A DNA stretch of 64,000 nt from the NCBI RefSeq assembly GCF_041146395.1, contig NC_090989.1:53160501-53224500 (forward strand). Direction: 5' to 3'. This document shows positions 48,746 to 62,379 of the stretch, one piece after another. The DNA comes from Eulemur rufifrons (Eukaryota > Chordata > Mammalia > Primates > Lemuridae). The translations under genes and the position numbers were made by a program. How positions within the stretch are numbered: position 1 is the first letter of the stretch; each line of letters begins with the position of its first letter. The notes below the pieces were generated by a model. It was not told the origin of the DNA. It was given only the letters and a program-made list of their open reading frames with translations, and searched no databases.

Positions 48746-49967
48746 TTGACATGAACAATAATGGAAGAGGTGGTCAAACCTGCTTTCTCTCTTATAATCA
48801 AATATTGTCTCAAGGCCAAATGTCCCTAACTGAGTCCCTCTCTTTCACTTGTTTACTGATTTAGGACATTCTAAATTTTCCCTTGCCTACTATTTATGTT
48901 CCTGATGAAAAGGATGAAATTCCTTCCTTAATTTTATTAATTATATAAAATCTATCTAATTTGGGATTATTTTTTACATACAGATATTGACTGTCAGGAA
49001 AGCATATTAAAGTACCCTAAGAGGTAGCTTATAAGCGGCCTCCAGAATTTTACAACTCGAATGGCAATACTTTAGATCATAAATTGTCCAAATACAAAGA
49101 TAAGAGCACAAAAAAGACAAATTTTCTTGATAACAACTGTACTTTGTTATAAGATGTGGCTTGTTACGGTTTCGGTAAGGGACAGAATAGAAAGGAGTTT
49201 AGAGAAATGAATCTCGGCAGGGAATCACCTGTAAAATCTACAAGGAAGTGTTCATCCAAGTCAGGGCAGAAATGGGCCCAGGTCACGACACAGGGCTGGC
49301 AGATGACACACAGTGAAGGATTTAGGCAAAGGTTCTGAGAGACAGCTTTCTTCTCAATATCACCCTGCGCTCTGCCTTGACGACTGGGAGAAGGGGTTGG
49401 GCACTGCTGTGTCTTCACTACACATCCCCTCTGGGAACATTTCAGTCCAGCTCATGCCCCAATACTTGACCTAACCTTTTCTTTCAAAGGTCCTAGATGA
49501 CCTTCCAATTCTGAAATCCAAGCCTTCAATTTCTTTCTGTCACATTTGACATTACTGGCCATTCCCCCATCTGTTGGCTTCTCTGACACTCTGTTATTTC
49601 TAATCAAATCATACATCTCTCTTAATCTTACAAACATAGCTTGCTACATGGTTCCTTAGGACATTATTCACTCCAGGGGGCACCTTTAAAAAAATACCAA
49701 CTGGAAACATTGACGAAAGAAGTAGAAAGTGTTGTGAGTTCTAGAGTCAATGATCTTTGTTACTGGCAATCATTTTACTCTGATTTATTTAATGTTCTTC
49801 ATTAAGTTTTTGATGGTAAATAAAGGAGCTTCTTAAAGATGAATTAAAGACTCAATGGCATCTCCTACACAAGGTTTTTAATAAAAATATTAGAGAAAGG
49901 AGGTATTTAATTGTTTGATTAAATTGAGAACTTAGTTATCCCCACAATGAAATAAAGATTCCTTTAC
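48746..49967. other. Intron stretch without recognised feature
   Basis: No exon or clear repeat seen between the L1 and MYH15 exon 2. Confidence 0.45.
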
Positions 49968-50074
49968 CTTTCCATGCATAGTCTCAACAATTATTGTTCC
50001 ATCATCTTTCTTCCCTTTTACCTCAGCCTCCACATACTCACTCTTGCCACCACGAACCCAAAATTTCTTCTTCC
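49968..50074 (-). pseudogene. MYH15: MYH15 coding exon 2 (SH3-like subdomain), broken acceptor
   Basis: The translation KKKFWVRGGKSEYVEAEVKG followed by a DDGTIIVET motif is the SH3-like N-terminal subdomain of class II myosins. The donor after GGAAAG is GTAAAG (good). To keep frame with exon 1 (phase 1) the exon must start GG-AAG-AAG, but the two bases before it (50075-50076) read AC on the minus strand, not AG. The nearest real AG dinucleotides lie inside the coding sequence and would shift the frame. The splice acceptor therefore appears mutated. Confidence 0.85.
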
Positions 50075-51567
50075 GTATAGAGAAAAAAATGGATTATAAC
50101 TATAGTACTTGTAGAAATATATGTTGGGCACTTTCATACTGATAGATACGATCTCATTTCTGCTCAGTCTGCTTGTTGACATGGAGTCACCAACATAGGA
50201 CAGTGTACAAAGTTAGATAAAATCATGAAAGCTCACCCTGAAGATACAACCACATGATAACTCTATAGGAACAAGAAACATCTTGGCAAGCAGAGGCTTG
50301 GGAAGTCAAAAACCATTTTGCTACAAGAAACATACCTGCCAAATGTCACCTCCATCCCCTCCCAACATCAACACTTACCTCCACTAGCAGCCCCATGTCC
50401 CACCCCCTTCCCAGCTCCCTTCCAGAGAGCATCACTCAAGTTTGGTGACAACTGAGTAAAAATTTAGGTTACTGGTCATATCCTTCAGGGTTTCTTTAGA
50501 CTTTATTTTTAATCTTGGGATGAAAGTCTAAGAGAATTCCATGGTAGAATTATTGGGGGGTATTAAGGAGAGAAAATACAGGTTATTTTGTCATACAACA
50601 TAACCGACTCATATTATTTCCTCCCATATGTTATTTTTCTCTCTTCAGCCTCTTCGCCCCCATGTCCCATCCCTAAGCAAAGCAGCCCTCCACAAAATGA
50701 TTAAACAATAAGATGTTTTGGGTGGAATGAGCCAGAACTCTTATGAACACCTGAGGCAGCTTCTCTCAGTCTCACGTAAATACTTCTCAAGTTCTCTCCC
50801 ACCTAAAGCAGATAGCCAGTGATGATGAATAGGAAATATATTATTAAAGGAAAATGAGTCTTAGCAGAAACTCACAGAAGTCCCCAGATCACAGCTCTTT
50901 AGATAGATAGGAGGAAGGGTAAGGGGAGAGCATGTGGCTGGAAGAGGGAAAACCCTAGCCCACTCCTAGGGGAGACACAGGTGGAAACTCCACTACAACC
51001 ACAGCACTGACTGGGAATGCAAACTCAGTCACCACCACCACCTCTGGTATATGAATCACAAAGGCTAGAGAGGCCTCACTGCTGCAGGACAGGTGGCCCC
51101 TCACTAGGTGCTTTCCCTAAAGGTGGTCAATAGGCCTGGGGAAGGAGTGTGTACAAAGGAGACAAAAGTGGGCACCATCTGCCCCTTCTTCCACCATACT
51201 TCTTTCTGCAAAGGATTTGGTCATTCGCTATTTTCTTGCTATCACAATCTACAATGTGCTGCTTTCTCCGTTTCCCTGATTACAAACAATTCAGTACTAA
51301 AACTGCTTGGCAAGAGGATTTTATATTCCCATCTAACTGATTGTGCGTTCACTTTCTACTTGTCATTTGTGTGTTAAATACAGGCTTCGCATTGTATTTA
51401 TTATTTTGGTCTCTTGCAAAAACTGATTTTGCTTTGTGTCATGTCTATGAAAATATGCTTTTGAAAAGCACCCGTTTAGCATACATTTTCTGTGTATGTT
51501 TAAGGTAAATGCTCTGCATTTTAAAACAAATGTTATCATTTGAAAGAAACTTGAAGATCACCTGGCA

Positions 51568-51571
<4 letters not shown>

Positions 51572-51602
<31 letters not shown>
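51572..51602. repeat. (TC)n microsatellite
   Basis: Fifteen or so uninterrupted TC units followed by a diverged CT-rich stretch. Confidence 0.95.
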
Positions 51603-51605
<3 letters not shown>

Positions 51606-51989
51606 CCTCTCTCTGTCCTTGTCCCTCTCCCTGGGAAGAGAGATGAAGAGTTGCCCATAGTCACATAGCTAATTAGTAGCAGTCATTAGAATAATGACTT
51701 TGGAAATGAGATCAGCCTCCTCCGCAATCCGTGCTCCTCCATGACCACGCGCTTGCACTAGCATATGCTTCGCGTTTCCCTCCCATGCTTCCCCCAAGGA
51801 GCAGGCCCACCACCTGCCTCCACCAAGCCCCTTCTTTCGCCACCCCTGGAAACACTTAGTGGGGGTAAGAATTTTCAGACACCCTTTCTTATCTGAGGCC
51901 CAGTCTCTGACAGGGATGGTTTTAAAGACAAAGTCAATGAACTTAGTCAACTTTTAATTCCTTGTGTTGGGGAATAATGCAAAGCTGGC

Positions 51990-52150
51990 ACCACAGACAG
52001 CAATGGCTTTGGGTCAGGCAGCCTGGATTGTAGCACTGGCTTTGCTAGTAACAAGATATGGTCCCCTCATCTCTCTAGGACTTAGTTTTCTCATTTGTAA
52101 AGTAGATAAAGATTTCATATCTTTAGATGATTAAATATATTTTCCAACAT
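51990..52150 (+). mobile_element. MIR element
   Basis: GGGTCAGGCAGCCTGGATTG and TTAGTTTTCTCATTTGTAAA match MIR. Confidence 0.8.
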
Positions 52151-52469
52151 TAGGATAACATGTATTTATCGGAGAAAACTCTAAAAGTAGAGAAATACAT
52201 GAAAAAAATATTTTTAATCACTCATAAACAACTCAGAGATAACCACTGTTATCTATTTGAAGCATTTCTTTTGAGTCTCCTATGATATTGATGAAAATTG
52301 GAGTTATATTCAGCTTTGTAGTTATTTTTAATAGATTGCTTACCTGTTTTAATATAAAAATAATTTTCATTCAGCTTTGGAACAGTGATTTGTCTTTATC
52401 TCTAAAACCACCTGGGCTTCCTCCCTGACACCCAGCAACTCTAGTTTTCTTTCCCAGGTAATATTGTGT

Positions 52470-52670
52470 TTGTTTTTCACATTTATAGTCTCACGTGGTC
52501 CTCACAGCAATGCAGGAAAGAAGGCAGGGCAAGTATTAATATTAGATCCCCATTCGGCAGGCTCAGTAACTTGGAGTGATTTGCTCGAGTTGCACCTCCA
52601 GAGTTGGTCTCGGTCAGGGAATTTGAACCCCAGACTACTTGCCAAATTCTCATTATCGCACTGCTTTCAT
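52470..52670 (-). mobile_element. MIR element, antisense
   Basis: TCCTCACAGCAATGCAGGAA and GAATTTGAACCCCAGACTAC are antisense MIR hallmarks. Confidence 0.75.
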
Positions 52671-52790
52671 CTGAAACCTGAATTCAAAAATGCAAACTCC
52701 ATTGTCTACTAGCCTGGGAGGAGGAGCACCTTTGGCTGGTCCTTTTCTCTTTTGCTGCCAGTGCATTTCCATGAGGAAGAATGGTTTAGC

Positions 52791-54033
52791 CAAAAAAAAA
52801 AAAAAAAAAAAGTTTAATTAAAAATTATGTAGATTGCTATGTTTTAAGTAATTATTTACAGTGCTAATTCTACTAAATGTATCAACCAATTATCTCTCAT
52901 GCTTTGGCCTTGCACCACTCTTATCTTGTCCTCGGTTATCTAACTACCTGTGATAAGCCTCTGCATGACCGATTCTGACCTCAGGGATGGTTCTGTTATT
53001 GTATTTGATTTGATGGATTATAATTAGCTACTCTAAAATCCAATCTCAGTAATGAAATCCAATGACTGGAAACTGGGAACTGATCCAGGACTGGTCTGTG
53101 ATAGAAGCATAATGTCCTACATAACTGGATTGAATTGTAATTAGTCATATTAAAATCTAATGTTGACAAATTGTGAGTATTAGAACAACATTCAATTTTT
53201 ATGCTGTACTGTTGAATAATTTGGGAATTAAGACATGTAGGTGGCTTGATGTTCGGTGAATCTGACTTCTAAATCTCCAATTAGCTGAAATTCAGAAGAT
53301 GGCCAGGCAACCCAGACATGTAAAAGGAGAAGGAGAAAAAAGTAACATTTATTTAAAGATTTAATGTAGAACTTAGCCTTTTTTTAAAAAGGCTAAATCC
53401 TCATTAACCTTTGTCCTTGCCTGTAACTACCAAGAAATTATGAATCTGGGTTAGCAAGTCTCCCAATTATCTTTTGTTGAGTGCTGGCTGAGTGACCCTG
53501 TTCCCCTACAAGACCGCCAGAGGGCAAAGTTCCCACATTAGGAAATTGTGAAGAGGACGGGAAATAACTTCAAATACTCCAGCCTTTCCAGAGTCTTTTC
53601 CTTTCTTCTTCCTTACAGGGTACAGAGCCCCACCTCCAGTCTAAGTCTCGGCCCCCTCTCTAGTATGGTATTTATTCTCTGAGAAGAGGCTTCTGGGAAA
53701 GGCTTTATCTGTGGCCACCCTTTTGGGGTGGGGACTCTAGTCTGTATTATAACAGTGGCTCCTGGAAGAGAAAACCTGTCTTAGGTCCACGTAAGTTGAG
53801 CCTGGGTCTAGACTGCCTCCCAGCCATCCTCTTCCTTCTTGTGTTCTTCCATTCCTACATGAGCACTCAGAGTTGCTCAATTGCTCAGCATCAGAGGGTC
53901 ATAGAGGCTGATCACACCCCAAGCAAATAAGTTAGGCTCCAGAACTGATGGCTCCTCTCAACCAATCATATATCTTAGATGCCACCTTGAAGTAGCAAAA
54001 TAAAGTGAAGCCAGTAGCCACCACGAGTCTTAC
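52791..54033. other. Intron between MYH15 exons 2 and 1 (distal part), no recognised repeat family
   Basis: It starts at a poly(A) run (52792-52811). A weak diverged duplication (TAATTAG...AAAATC(C/T)AAT) spans about 53020-53160. No exon-like signal was found. Confidence 0.45.
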
Positions 54034-54155
54034 CATAAAAGGCCATGGCCTGTAGCCGAAGCACCTCAGTCTGGCTTCTTCTGAGGAAGGCTGCAGCTTC
54101 TCCAAGCTCTGACAGATCCACCCGTCTCAAATAATCCTCCAAAAAAGGGTTAGGC
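54034..54155 (-). pseudogene. MYH15: MYH15 coding exon 1 (initiator exon), start codon lost
   Basis: The acceptor CACATTTAG precedes 34 nt of presumed 5'UTR. The coding part then reads VDLSELGEAAAFLRRS and so on, and ends TTTTATG before the donor GTAAGA (phase 1). The family begins MDLS; here the expected ATG is GTG at 54119-54121, and the exon has no upstream in-frame ATG. The next in-frame ATG (54047-54049, context GCCATGG) would drop 24 residues. The exon carries the N-terminal helix of the motor head. Confidence 0.85.
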
Positions 54156-54582
54156 CTAAATGTGAGCGGAAAGGATTTACTCAGCAAATAATAGGTACAG
54201 GGAAGAAAAAAGTGGAAATGAGACATCAAGTTCTAAAGGAGAAACCATTCCCTATATATAGGCCAAAGGGTGTTAGGATTTCTTTGAGCTATCTGTGCCC
54301 CTTCTTTCTTTTTGCTTTGTCTCAGGTTTATGACAAACTTGAACTTAAGAACATCCGACTCTGGCAGAGCCAACTTATGCCCTAGACCCATAAGGCACAG
54401 AGTGGTGAGGGCCTATCATGCTTTTAGGAGCCCATGAAAATGTTTTATTTTAAAATCACAAAAAACATGAATATTATATTCGTGATATGCAATAATGAAC
54501 ATGGCCTGGATTATATTTGTCTTTAGACCAACATAGTTATAAAATCTGATTTTTAATTTTTTGTGTGGAGCTCCCAAAAGAC

Positions 54583-54885
54583 AAAATCACCACATGTACT
54601 CACCATCAAATTGCTTTCACTGATCATCACCTAAGAGCACATTTAGGAATAACATTGATTGGGCATCAGGCAGATGAGGGCGGGGAGGGGATGGGTGTAT
54701 ACATACATAATGAGTGAGATGAGCACTATCTAGAAGGACACGTTTGAAGCTCTGACTGGGGGTGGGGGCAAGGGCAATATACATAACCTAAACTTTTGTA
54801 CTCCCACAATATGCTGAAATAAGAATAAAAAAATAAATAAATAAACAAATAAAAAACAAACAAAAAAACAAAAACAAAAACGTAC
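54583..54885 (+). mobile_element. Strepsirrhine-type L1 3'UTR, 5'-truncated
   Basis: ACATGTACTCACCATCAAAT, a G-rich block (about 54677-54693), ATATACATAACCTAAACTTT, and a long (AAAT/AAAC)n tail. It is homologous to the 17.3-kb L1 tail but with one G-rich unit. Confidence 0.88.
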
Positions 54886-56450
54886 CTAGGGCCAGAAACG
54901 TGGTAATGCAGCCCTGAGCCACAGAGATCTGACTCAGCAGGTGGTCGGATAGGCAACATTAAGAATGTCAAGCTGTGAACACTGGGTCACTTGAAGGGAG
55001 TAGGGAAGGGGCTTAGAGGTATCTTACTGCATCCAGGGTGACAGAGCATCCCGGACAGAGTATGGTAACAAAGGGGAGAAGTTGTTCAGATAAATGTTCA
55101 CTATTAAAGAGTAAAAGAATAAAAAGGTGAGTATTTTGGCAGAGATGAGTATCTGAAATCAGATGGTTTACAAAAATACAGGTAGATGGGTGTTTGAGAA
55201 GACTGGCTAGGAGCAGGAATGGGGAAGCCCAGGCTGGAGGTGGTGAGCAGATTGTGGGGTGAAGGGAGTGGAGCTGGTACGAATAAAGGAGTTCACTGGC
55301 TCAAGCAAGACACACACCAGTCTGGGAGGGACTGAGTTGCTGGGCAAAGTATCAAGGCTAAAGTCATTGAGCATCCTCTCTATATCAAACATTTGACATA
55401 TTTTGTCTTTAATTTTCACACTTCACGTTAGACAGCAGGGAGAAGAAATAGAAACTGGACCATCACGATCCAAAATGAGAGGCCACTCTTTCTATTTGGA
55501 CCAAAAAACACAAAAAACGAAAGTCTTTCTCTCTACTCAAGTGTGCAAGGCAATATTCCTGGCTCCATTCACAGATAAGAAGGTAGAGAGGGACTTGCCA
55601 AGTTTGCTTAGCTCAGGTGCCACACTTAAGGGCAGATCAATGCCATGGTCTGCCCACTCCAGAATGAACTGTAATCACTTTCTATCTTGCATATGGTGAC
55701 AATGAGCAAACCCAATAAACTAATGTATTTTACTGCACTTAATCTCCTCTTTTCTTCTCGGTATGTTGGGTGGGTACAGTGACACCACTTCTGGAATCTA
55801 GTTTAAAGGAGTGTAGTTTGAAGCAAAGATTAGTGGTCCAGGCTAAGAGTTAGTTTTATCTCCGCCAGAAAATAGGCGTGTGACTTACAGGAAATCCCTT
55901 AACCCCTGTAGGTGCAGTTTTCTCTCCTATGTAATGCAAGGACTAGTCATAACATATGGGGACACTTCCGGAAATGGAGAGGAAAAGAAAAGTTCCCCTA
56001 GAGAAATAACATAGGCTAAGGCCCAGATGGAAAAGAGGGTGGCATTTCTCAGGGAAAAGAGACAAAACTGACCTTTCTCTGTAGGTGAACACTCAGATTT
56101 ATTATAGGATTTGTAATAATTATCATATTAATAACATTAGACATTTGAATGAATAAAATGGATCAAGATAAATGAAAGCTCTAAAATTTAGGCAGAGAAA
56201 TTTAGAAGTAGCCGATTTGATACACCATAGACTCTTTGGGCAAGGACATGAGGAAATCAGTATTTTAGGAAAATGGCTCTGGCAGCATATTATGGGTAGA
56301 TTAGGATAGGGAGAAGTGGTAGTCAGGGAGACAAGTTGTGAGTCTGTATTTGTGAGAGGATTGCACTGTATCCTCCCACGCTTTATGTGTGACTTTCTAG
56401 TGACTTGGTTCAGTAGACAGTAGAGCTCAGGAAGGATATCAAGGATATCC
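54886..56450. other. 5' intron or upstream stretch without recognised feature
   Basis: No exon or clear repeat family was identified. Confidence 0.4.
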
Positions 56451-56494
56451 GTGTGTGTGTGTGTGTGTGTGTGTGATATGTGTGTGTGTGTGTA
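56451..56494. repeat. (GT)n microsatellite
   Basis: Two GT runs separated by GATA. Confidence 0.95.
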
Positions 56495-57586
56495 CCAATT
56501 TCCTGAAAAGATACCTAAGCAGTGGATATCTGTCTGCGTAGTGAGAACAGGAGATGGGTGGGAGAAGGAGAGAACTTTTCGTCTCATTCCATTCTAGTAT
56601 GTTTCAGCGTGTGCCATGTTTTTATATTTCACAATTAACAGATTTTTAAAAAGTAGTTCTTATTATAACATCTAAGGATAAAAAGATCACATCAAGATGT
56701 AGTGCACACAGCTGTGTGAATCTCCTTCCAAGTCTGGAGCACTTAGCATATTTAAAGGTATGCAAGGAACAGAATGCGTAGGAGCAGGCACTAGAGACTA
56801 GGAAACCGCAGGTGCCAGGAGTGGGGCAGGCCTGGCAACTGTCTGAGGCAGGTAACTAAAGCCAAGAGAATGAGTCGCCTGAGCAAGGAAGGATCAGAAT
56901 CCTCCCTCCTCTTTGGCCTCTTCCAGCATCCCTTAACCCTCTAATGTCCTACTGACCTCTGGGTCCCTTTAGGTTCAAGTTGTACATATGGCTTTGAAAC
57001 TTCATTGAATAATAGATTTGCTACAGCCCAGTCATATCAACACTTTAAAATAGAAAATGAAAGAGCCCAAATGCCCAAAAGAAGTAAACAGATTAACCTT
57101 GCCAGCAAAATAAACAGAAAGCTGTATTTTATTAATGACAGAGAAACATAGATGAATACAAAACTAAAGGTAGTTCCTTTAGAAGGAAAAGTTCATCTAT
57201 ATATTGAGAGAAAATTATATTAGAGACTGGTATTTTGGTGCATTTTAGTCACAGGATTCTGAGACCCATTGTAAACTTTTATCAGCTAATGCATATATTT
57301 AAGAGACAGAAGGAGGCAGGGAGCACGGCTGGAATTCGGGGAGGAGGAGAGGAAAGAACAGGGCACCAGAGCTGCCTGCAAGTAGCTGCGAGTGCCTCAC
57401 TTCTGGGGCCTGGTGCTTTGTTGGAACATTCAGGAGCTTGATTTATCAACGCATACTGTAACGATCAGTCTCTGGAAATCACATAGCTATGTCTATAAAT
57501 GTGTATATGATTCATCAGCCAAACCTGGACCTATTTTTTCATACTGGGACTCTTTTGAGAGTGAAAGGAAGTGCTATTAATATTTA

Positions 57587-57793
<207 letters not shown>

Positions 57794-58569
57794 CTAAGTA
57801 AATAAGGACATACAGACACCCCACTCATTAGAGAACTGATGACTTAAAATGATAATGTATAAACTGACAATGAAAGTACACTTTTTCCATAACTGCAAAG
57901 TCCAGATTACTCATGTTCATGATTCACAGGGCACTTAGACAATACCATTACGGTCAGAAAGTTGGATTCAGAGAGAGGCATTAGATCATCGTGTGCATCA
58001 TATCATTCTGTTTGTAATACAGCAAAATAATGCACCCTATTCTGCTCTGGAGTTCACCTTGGCAGGGACTGAGTGCCACGTAAACCACCATACTTCCATG
58101 TGATACATTGACATGATACAATTTCCAGGTGTATCTCAGTTACCGGCTAACAAGGTAAAGACAAGCAGTAGAAGTCCTCACGGGAAAGAGAGAGTTGAGA
58201 TGCGAGCTTTTCCCCTTGGCCTAGAAAGGATCATGTTGGTCAAAACCTAGCTGCCCTTGATAGGAAATAAGTTAACACCTGCCAACTAAGATGTGACACC
58301 AGCCTGGGTGACCCACTATCCCCATTTGTCTAGAACTGAGGTGTTTTCCAGGACTTGGGACTGTCAGGTAAAAACCAGCAAAGTCCCAGGCAAACCGGGA
58401 CAAGTTGGTCATCCTACTTTTAGATCTAGTGCCTGTAGTTATTTTAAGAATACAACGTCTAGCTATTTTTATGTTGGTTGTATTTTCTGTGGTTGTCTCC
58501 CTCCTCCTTCCAAGGTATTTTGTAAAAAAAAAAAAAAAAAACTTTTTGAAAATGTCCATTTATTCTCAC

Positions 58570-58700
58570 ATTCAATATATATTTATTGTCCATCTGTAAT
58601 TGTCCATGCTAGGCCCAGGGGTATAGTCACGGGCAGAATAAATACACTCTCCCCTCTTAGAGTAATAGATTTAGGTAGGGGCAGGAGTTTTTTCTGTCTT
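58570..58700 (-). mobile_element. L2 tail fragment, antisense
   Basis: ATATATATTTATTGTCCATC, GCTAGGCCCAGGGGTATAGT resemble an antisense L2 end. Confidence 0.55.
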
Positions 58701-60698
58701 GAATATGGCTACACCTTAGACAAATCTGTAGAGTGAAATCACACGTTGGGGAGGGGTGGAGCTGGTCACCCAGCAGAGGTCAGAAAAGGAGCCCAGAGGA
58801 GGCTTGTGAACTTGAAGGGAGGAGGTGAGCTTGTGCAACCACAACTCCCGACTCACCATTCAGAGTGGAGACTTCAGTCAGGGTTCTGTTTTCTTCACAT
58901 GAGAGGCCTTTTCCTCATGTTCTTTCACAAGCTCTTCATGCCCTCCACATCCTCTGCCCCCTGCTCCAGTGGAAGGGTCCCATCCTTGGCCCTCACAGTC
59001 TTCCAATGTAGAACTCTTGGAGTCATTCATCCCCCATTCCTCCTTCTTTCTCAGGCCCACATTCAGTTAATCACCACATTCTCTTGACTCCATGGTTATC
59101 AGAGTCCTAACCACTTTCAGCTGCCACAGTTTGGTGCACATGCTGAGCCCACACTGCTCTGTGAGAAGTGCCTGTTCTTATCCACACGCAGGAGCCACAA
59201 GCCTCCTTGTCTACAAGGTGACACTGGGGTCCTAGCCCAGCTGATCAGACCAGGCTTGAGCACCTGATCCAATCAGAACCGATCAGGGTGTCTCCCTGGA
59301 ATATCGATTTGGGACTTAGGTGCCACTCTCAGTTTGGGCTCTTTGCTGGAATGGAGTGATGCAAACTTGAGGGTTGAGTTGGCACTGTGGGGTGGGTGTG
59401 GTCACATGGTGCCATCATGTGGTGCCACAGGTATGCTAGGCAGCAAAGGGTCAATAGAGAGGGAGTCACAAGAATGAGGAGAAGCAGCAATAAGGGACCA
59501 AGGAAAGAGAGCAAGGGAGAGATTGCTTGCTCATGTCTCAAATAGCTTTCCTGGTAACAGTCCCTCCTGAGACCAACATTCAATTCCTGCCTTTGGTTTC
59601 CATAGGATCTCCCAATAACCTTCCAAGAAGTTCCCATTCCTCCCCCAGCTTTAAATGATCTTGAGTGAATTTTTGTTATTTGCCATCAAAATATCCTTAA
59701 CTAACACATTATGTCCCCCAGTCTTTGTCCTAATACAGGTTCTTATATTTTATCTCCTAAGATAATGTGAAGATTGTATATAAAAGTCAGCACATTGTCT
59801 GGTGCATAGTAAAGTCTTAATCAATGTTAATACTCCTATTACTATTCAACAAGCATTTATGCAGTCTTTGAACACTATGTTAAATATGTAGGAGAGTAGC
59901 TTTACTTTCTAAATTGCTTAATGAATCTGAGATGTGCAAAATCATAATAGAGGATGGTACCACAGGGAAAGAAAGAGGGAAATTCACCAAGTGGCAGCCA
60001 TAGCTGGGTAGATAGAGGTGAGACCAGGAAATCGTCTACTTGGATGGTGATGTCTCCTGGGAGGTCACACTTACTCCAGGCCCCTCACTGCTGGCCATGG
60101 TAAATCTATCACGCTGCAATCTTTTCTCTTTCAGTCAGAGCTAGACAATATATTTCTGGGGGAAGGAATGCATAAATCCATACTGCCTCGGCATTTCAGT
60201 GCCTTAACTGTAAGTAGAAACTCAAACAATGTATATTAAATAAATTGTTAAAAAGAGTTAAATTATTATTGTGTTAGCAACCCCAACAGTTTTTCAAGTT
60301 GGTTTCATCATAATTGATTAGATTCACTTGAGTTCTTCATCAAGTTAGGTTATTATGTGTGTTTACTTTCAAAGCCTTCCACTGCTGGGAAGCTATGATG
60401 CAAGTAATAAGAAGAAATATTAATATTTTTTTGAGTAAACGAACACTAAGCATCTCTTGACATAGCCTCTTCCATTATTAAAATCAGAGACAAAGTGCCT
60501 GAAAATGAGAATGGATTTACCCAGATGTCAACAGAGGAACAGGAGAATTACCAAGCACTTAAATGATTCCAAACAAGCTGGAACATAGGCCTTAAGGCAG
60601 TAAATGAAACATATTTGAGTTACAAGGCCCAGTGAATGCCACAAATCTGAGGAAATGCTGCAAGATGTTCTTAATTAGGGAAACTACTGGGTAGAAAA
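58701..60698. other. 5' intron or upstream stretch, largely unrecognised
   Basis: A weak MIR-like tail (GTCTGGTGCATAGTAAAGTC) lies near 59798. Otherwise nothing was identified. Confidence 0.4.
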
Positions 60699-61064
60699 AT
60701 GATGCTGGTGCCTCCTAATATTCATGCTGCTGGGATAATCATGTTACATGCCTTAACTCAGCAAGGTTTACTCAGAAGAAAACTCCTAAGTGCTTACTCT
60801 TTATACACAAATCCACTGTTCCTTAACAAAATACAATACCTGCATTTAACTTATTTATATGCAGTTTCACTCTCTATAAAAGCAGGGGCTTTCTGGCAGG
60901 TTTTTATTTTTAAAATATAAATGTTAAAATATTGAATTGAATTACAAATCAAGAGTGTTGCACAAGTTATTGATTATTTGAAGCATTTACTTCAAAGGGT
61001 GGTTATGTCACAACCAGAGGTCTCCAGGAATACAGTTTACACTCCCAATTTCCGCTCCCATCTC

Positions 61065-61440
61065 CCTTCGCTCCCCAGCCCGCTGCAATTGGCTTTTCCT
61101 TCCATCACCCCACGGGAACTGTTCTTTCTAATGATCTCCTAAAGACAAATCCTAATTGGGTGCTTTTCGGTCTCTAATCCTACTCACCCTCTCTGCAGCA
61201 TTTGACACTTTTTAGCACTCCCTGGTTCTAGGGATCCCTTCTCCTTTTTGCTCTCTTCCCCTGTGGTTCATTTACTAATTAAATGCCCATCCTCAGTCAA
61301 AATCGTGAATATCAGCGACATTTCTCTATTCCTTCTTCCTTCCACTGGTTCCCTTTGCCAGCCTCCGCTGGCTCTTCTGTCCCATCCAGGACCACCTCTC
61401 CCTACACTTTCCTGTCTCCCTAGTCTGTGATCAAAACGTC
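61065..61440 (+). mobile_element. L2/CR1 reverse-transcriptase fragment
   Basis: The stretch containing CCTCTCTGCAGCATTTGACA encodes the L2 reverse-transcriptase motif LSAAFDT, with decayed coding text on both sides. It has no intact frame. Confidence 0.7.
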
Positions 61441-61647
61441 AGGTCTCTGCACTAAGGTATTTGCTATTGATCCAGAGAAAAAATCCTTATTAAATTCTGT
61501 CATGCATTCACGTTAAAGTATGCCCTCTTAGGATCTGTGGATTAAAAGGGTAATAAGACCTCCAAAAGTTCCCACTCTAGTGGGCACTGAGCTACAGAGA
61601 TGTAAATCCATTACTGCGACCCAGTAAGATAAGTGCTGGGGCAGGCG

Positions 61648-61707
61648 ATGGAAAATTGTCTTCCATGAAAAACAGTCCCTGGTGCCAGAAAGGTTGGGGA
61701 CTGCTGC
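61648..61707 (-). mobile_element. MER1-like terminal fragment
   Basis: ATTGTCTTCCATGAAAAACA to AGGTTGGGGACTGCTG is the complement of the left end of the MER1-like element at 46.5 kb. Confidence 0.75.
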
Positions 61708-62335
61708 TTTAGAGCTCTCCACCCTCTTGCTTGCCCTCACCCTGTCTCTCTTTCTCTCTCATCTCCAGGCATGACCTGGTTGGGGCACCACTAGTATGCA
61801 CCAAGGACACTCTCTGACCTCTGGGCATTCACATGTGACGAAGTGGAACATTAAGCCCTGTCCCTCCTGCTCTGGCTAATTCTTAATCATCTTTTGGGTA
61901 TTAAGCAACATTTCTACATGAAGGTATTCTCTAGGTTAGTTCTCTCTGCTAGATGTTTTCTTAGATTTTACTACTTGTGTCATGATAATCTTCCTTGTAC
62001 ATTATTATTTAACTGTCCACCTTTCTAACTAAATATAAGCAATCTTGGGGCAGGGACTAGGTCTATGGCATCAGAGCAGACCTCAGTTCTTTGCACTGAA
62101 TAGGGCCTTAACAAACACTTAGAGAATCAACCAACAAACAAAGTAGACCCATCAGTCTGGCTCCTGAGTCCGTGCCCTTAAGCATGGTGCTATACTGCCT
62201 CCTGGCTGAGCTCTAGCTTAGAGGGATTATGTTCTTGGTTAGAAAACCTTCTAAACAAGATGCAACATGTCCATACAGGCAACATGTTCTTAGTTTAAAA
62301 AGTATCATCACCTTATTTTCTAAGTTTGACAAGAA

Positions 62336-62379
62336 ATAAAAATCTAGATTTATGGTTATAAAAATCTAGATTTATAGTT
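62336..62379. repeat. Two-copy 22-bp tandem duplication
   Basis: Unit ATAAAAATCTAGATTTATGG plus TT, repeated with one mismatch. Each unit holds the palindrome AAATCTAGATTT. Confidence 0.95.

Noticed and set aside
56123..56587. 154-codon minus-strand open frame
   Set aside because: Its central Thr-His repeat is the (GT)n microsatellite read in one frame. No other support.
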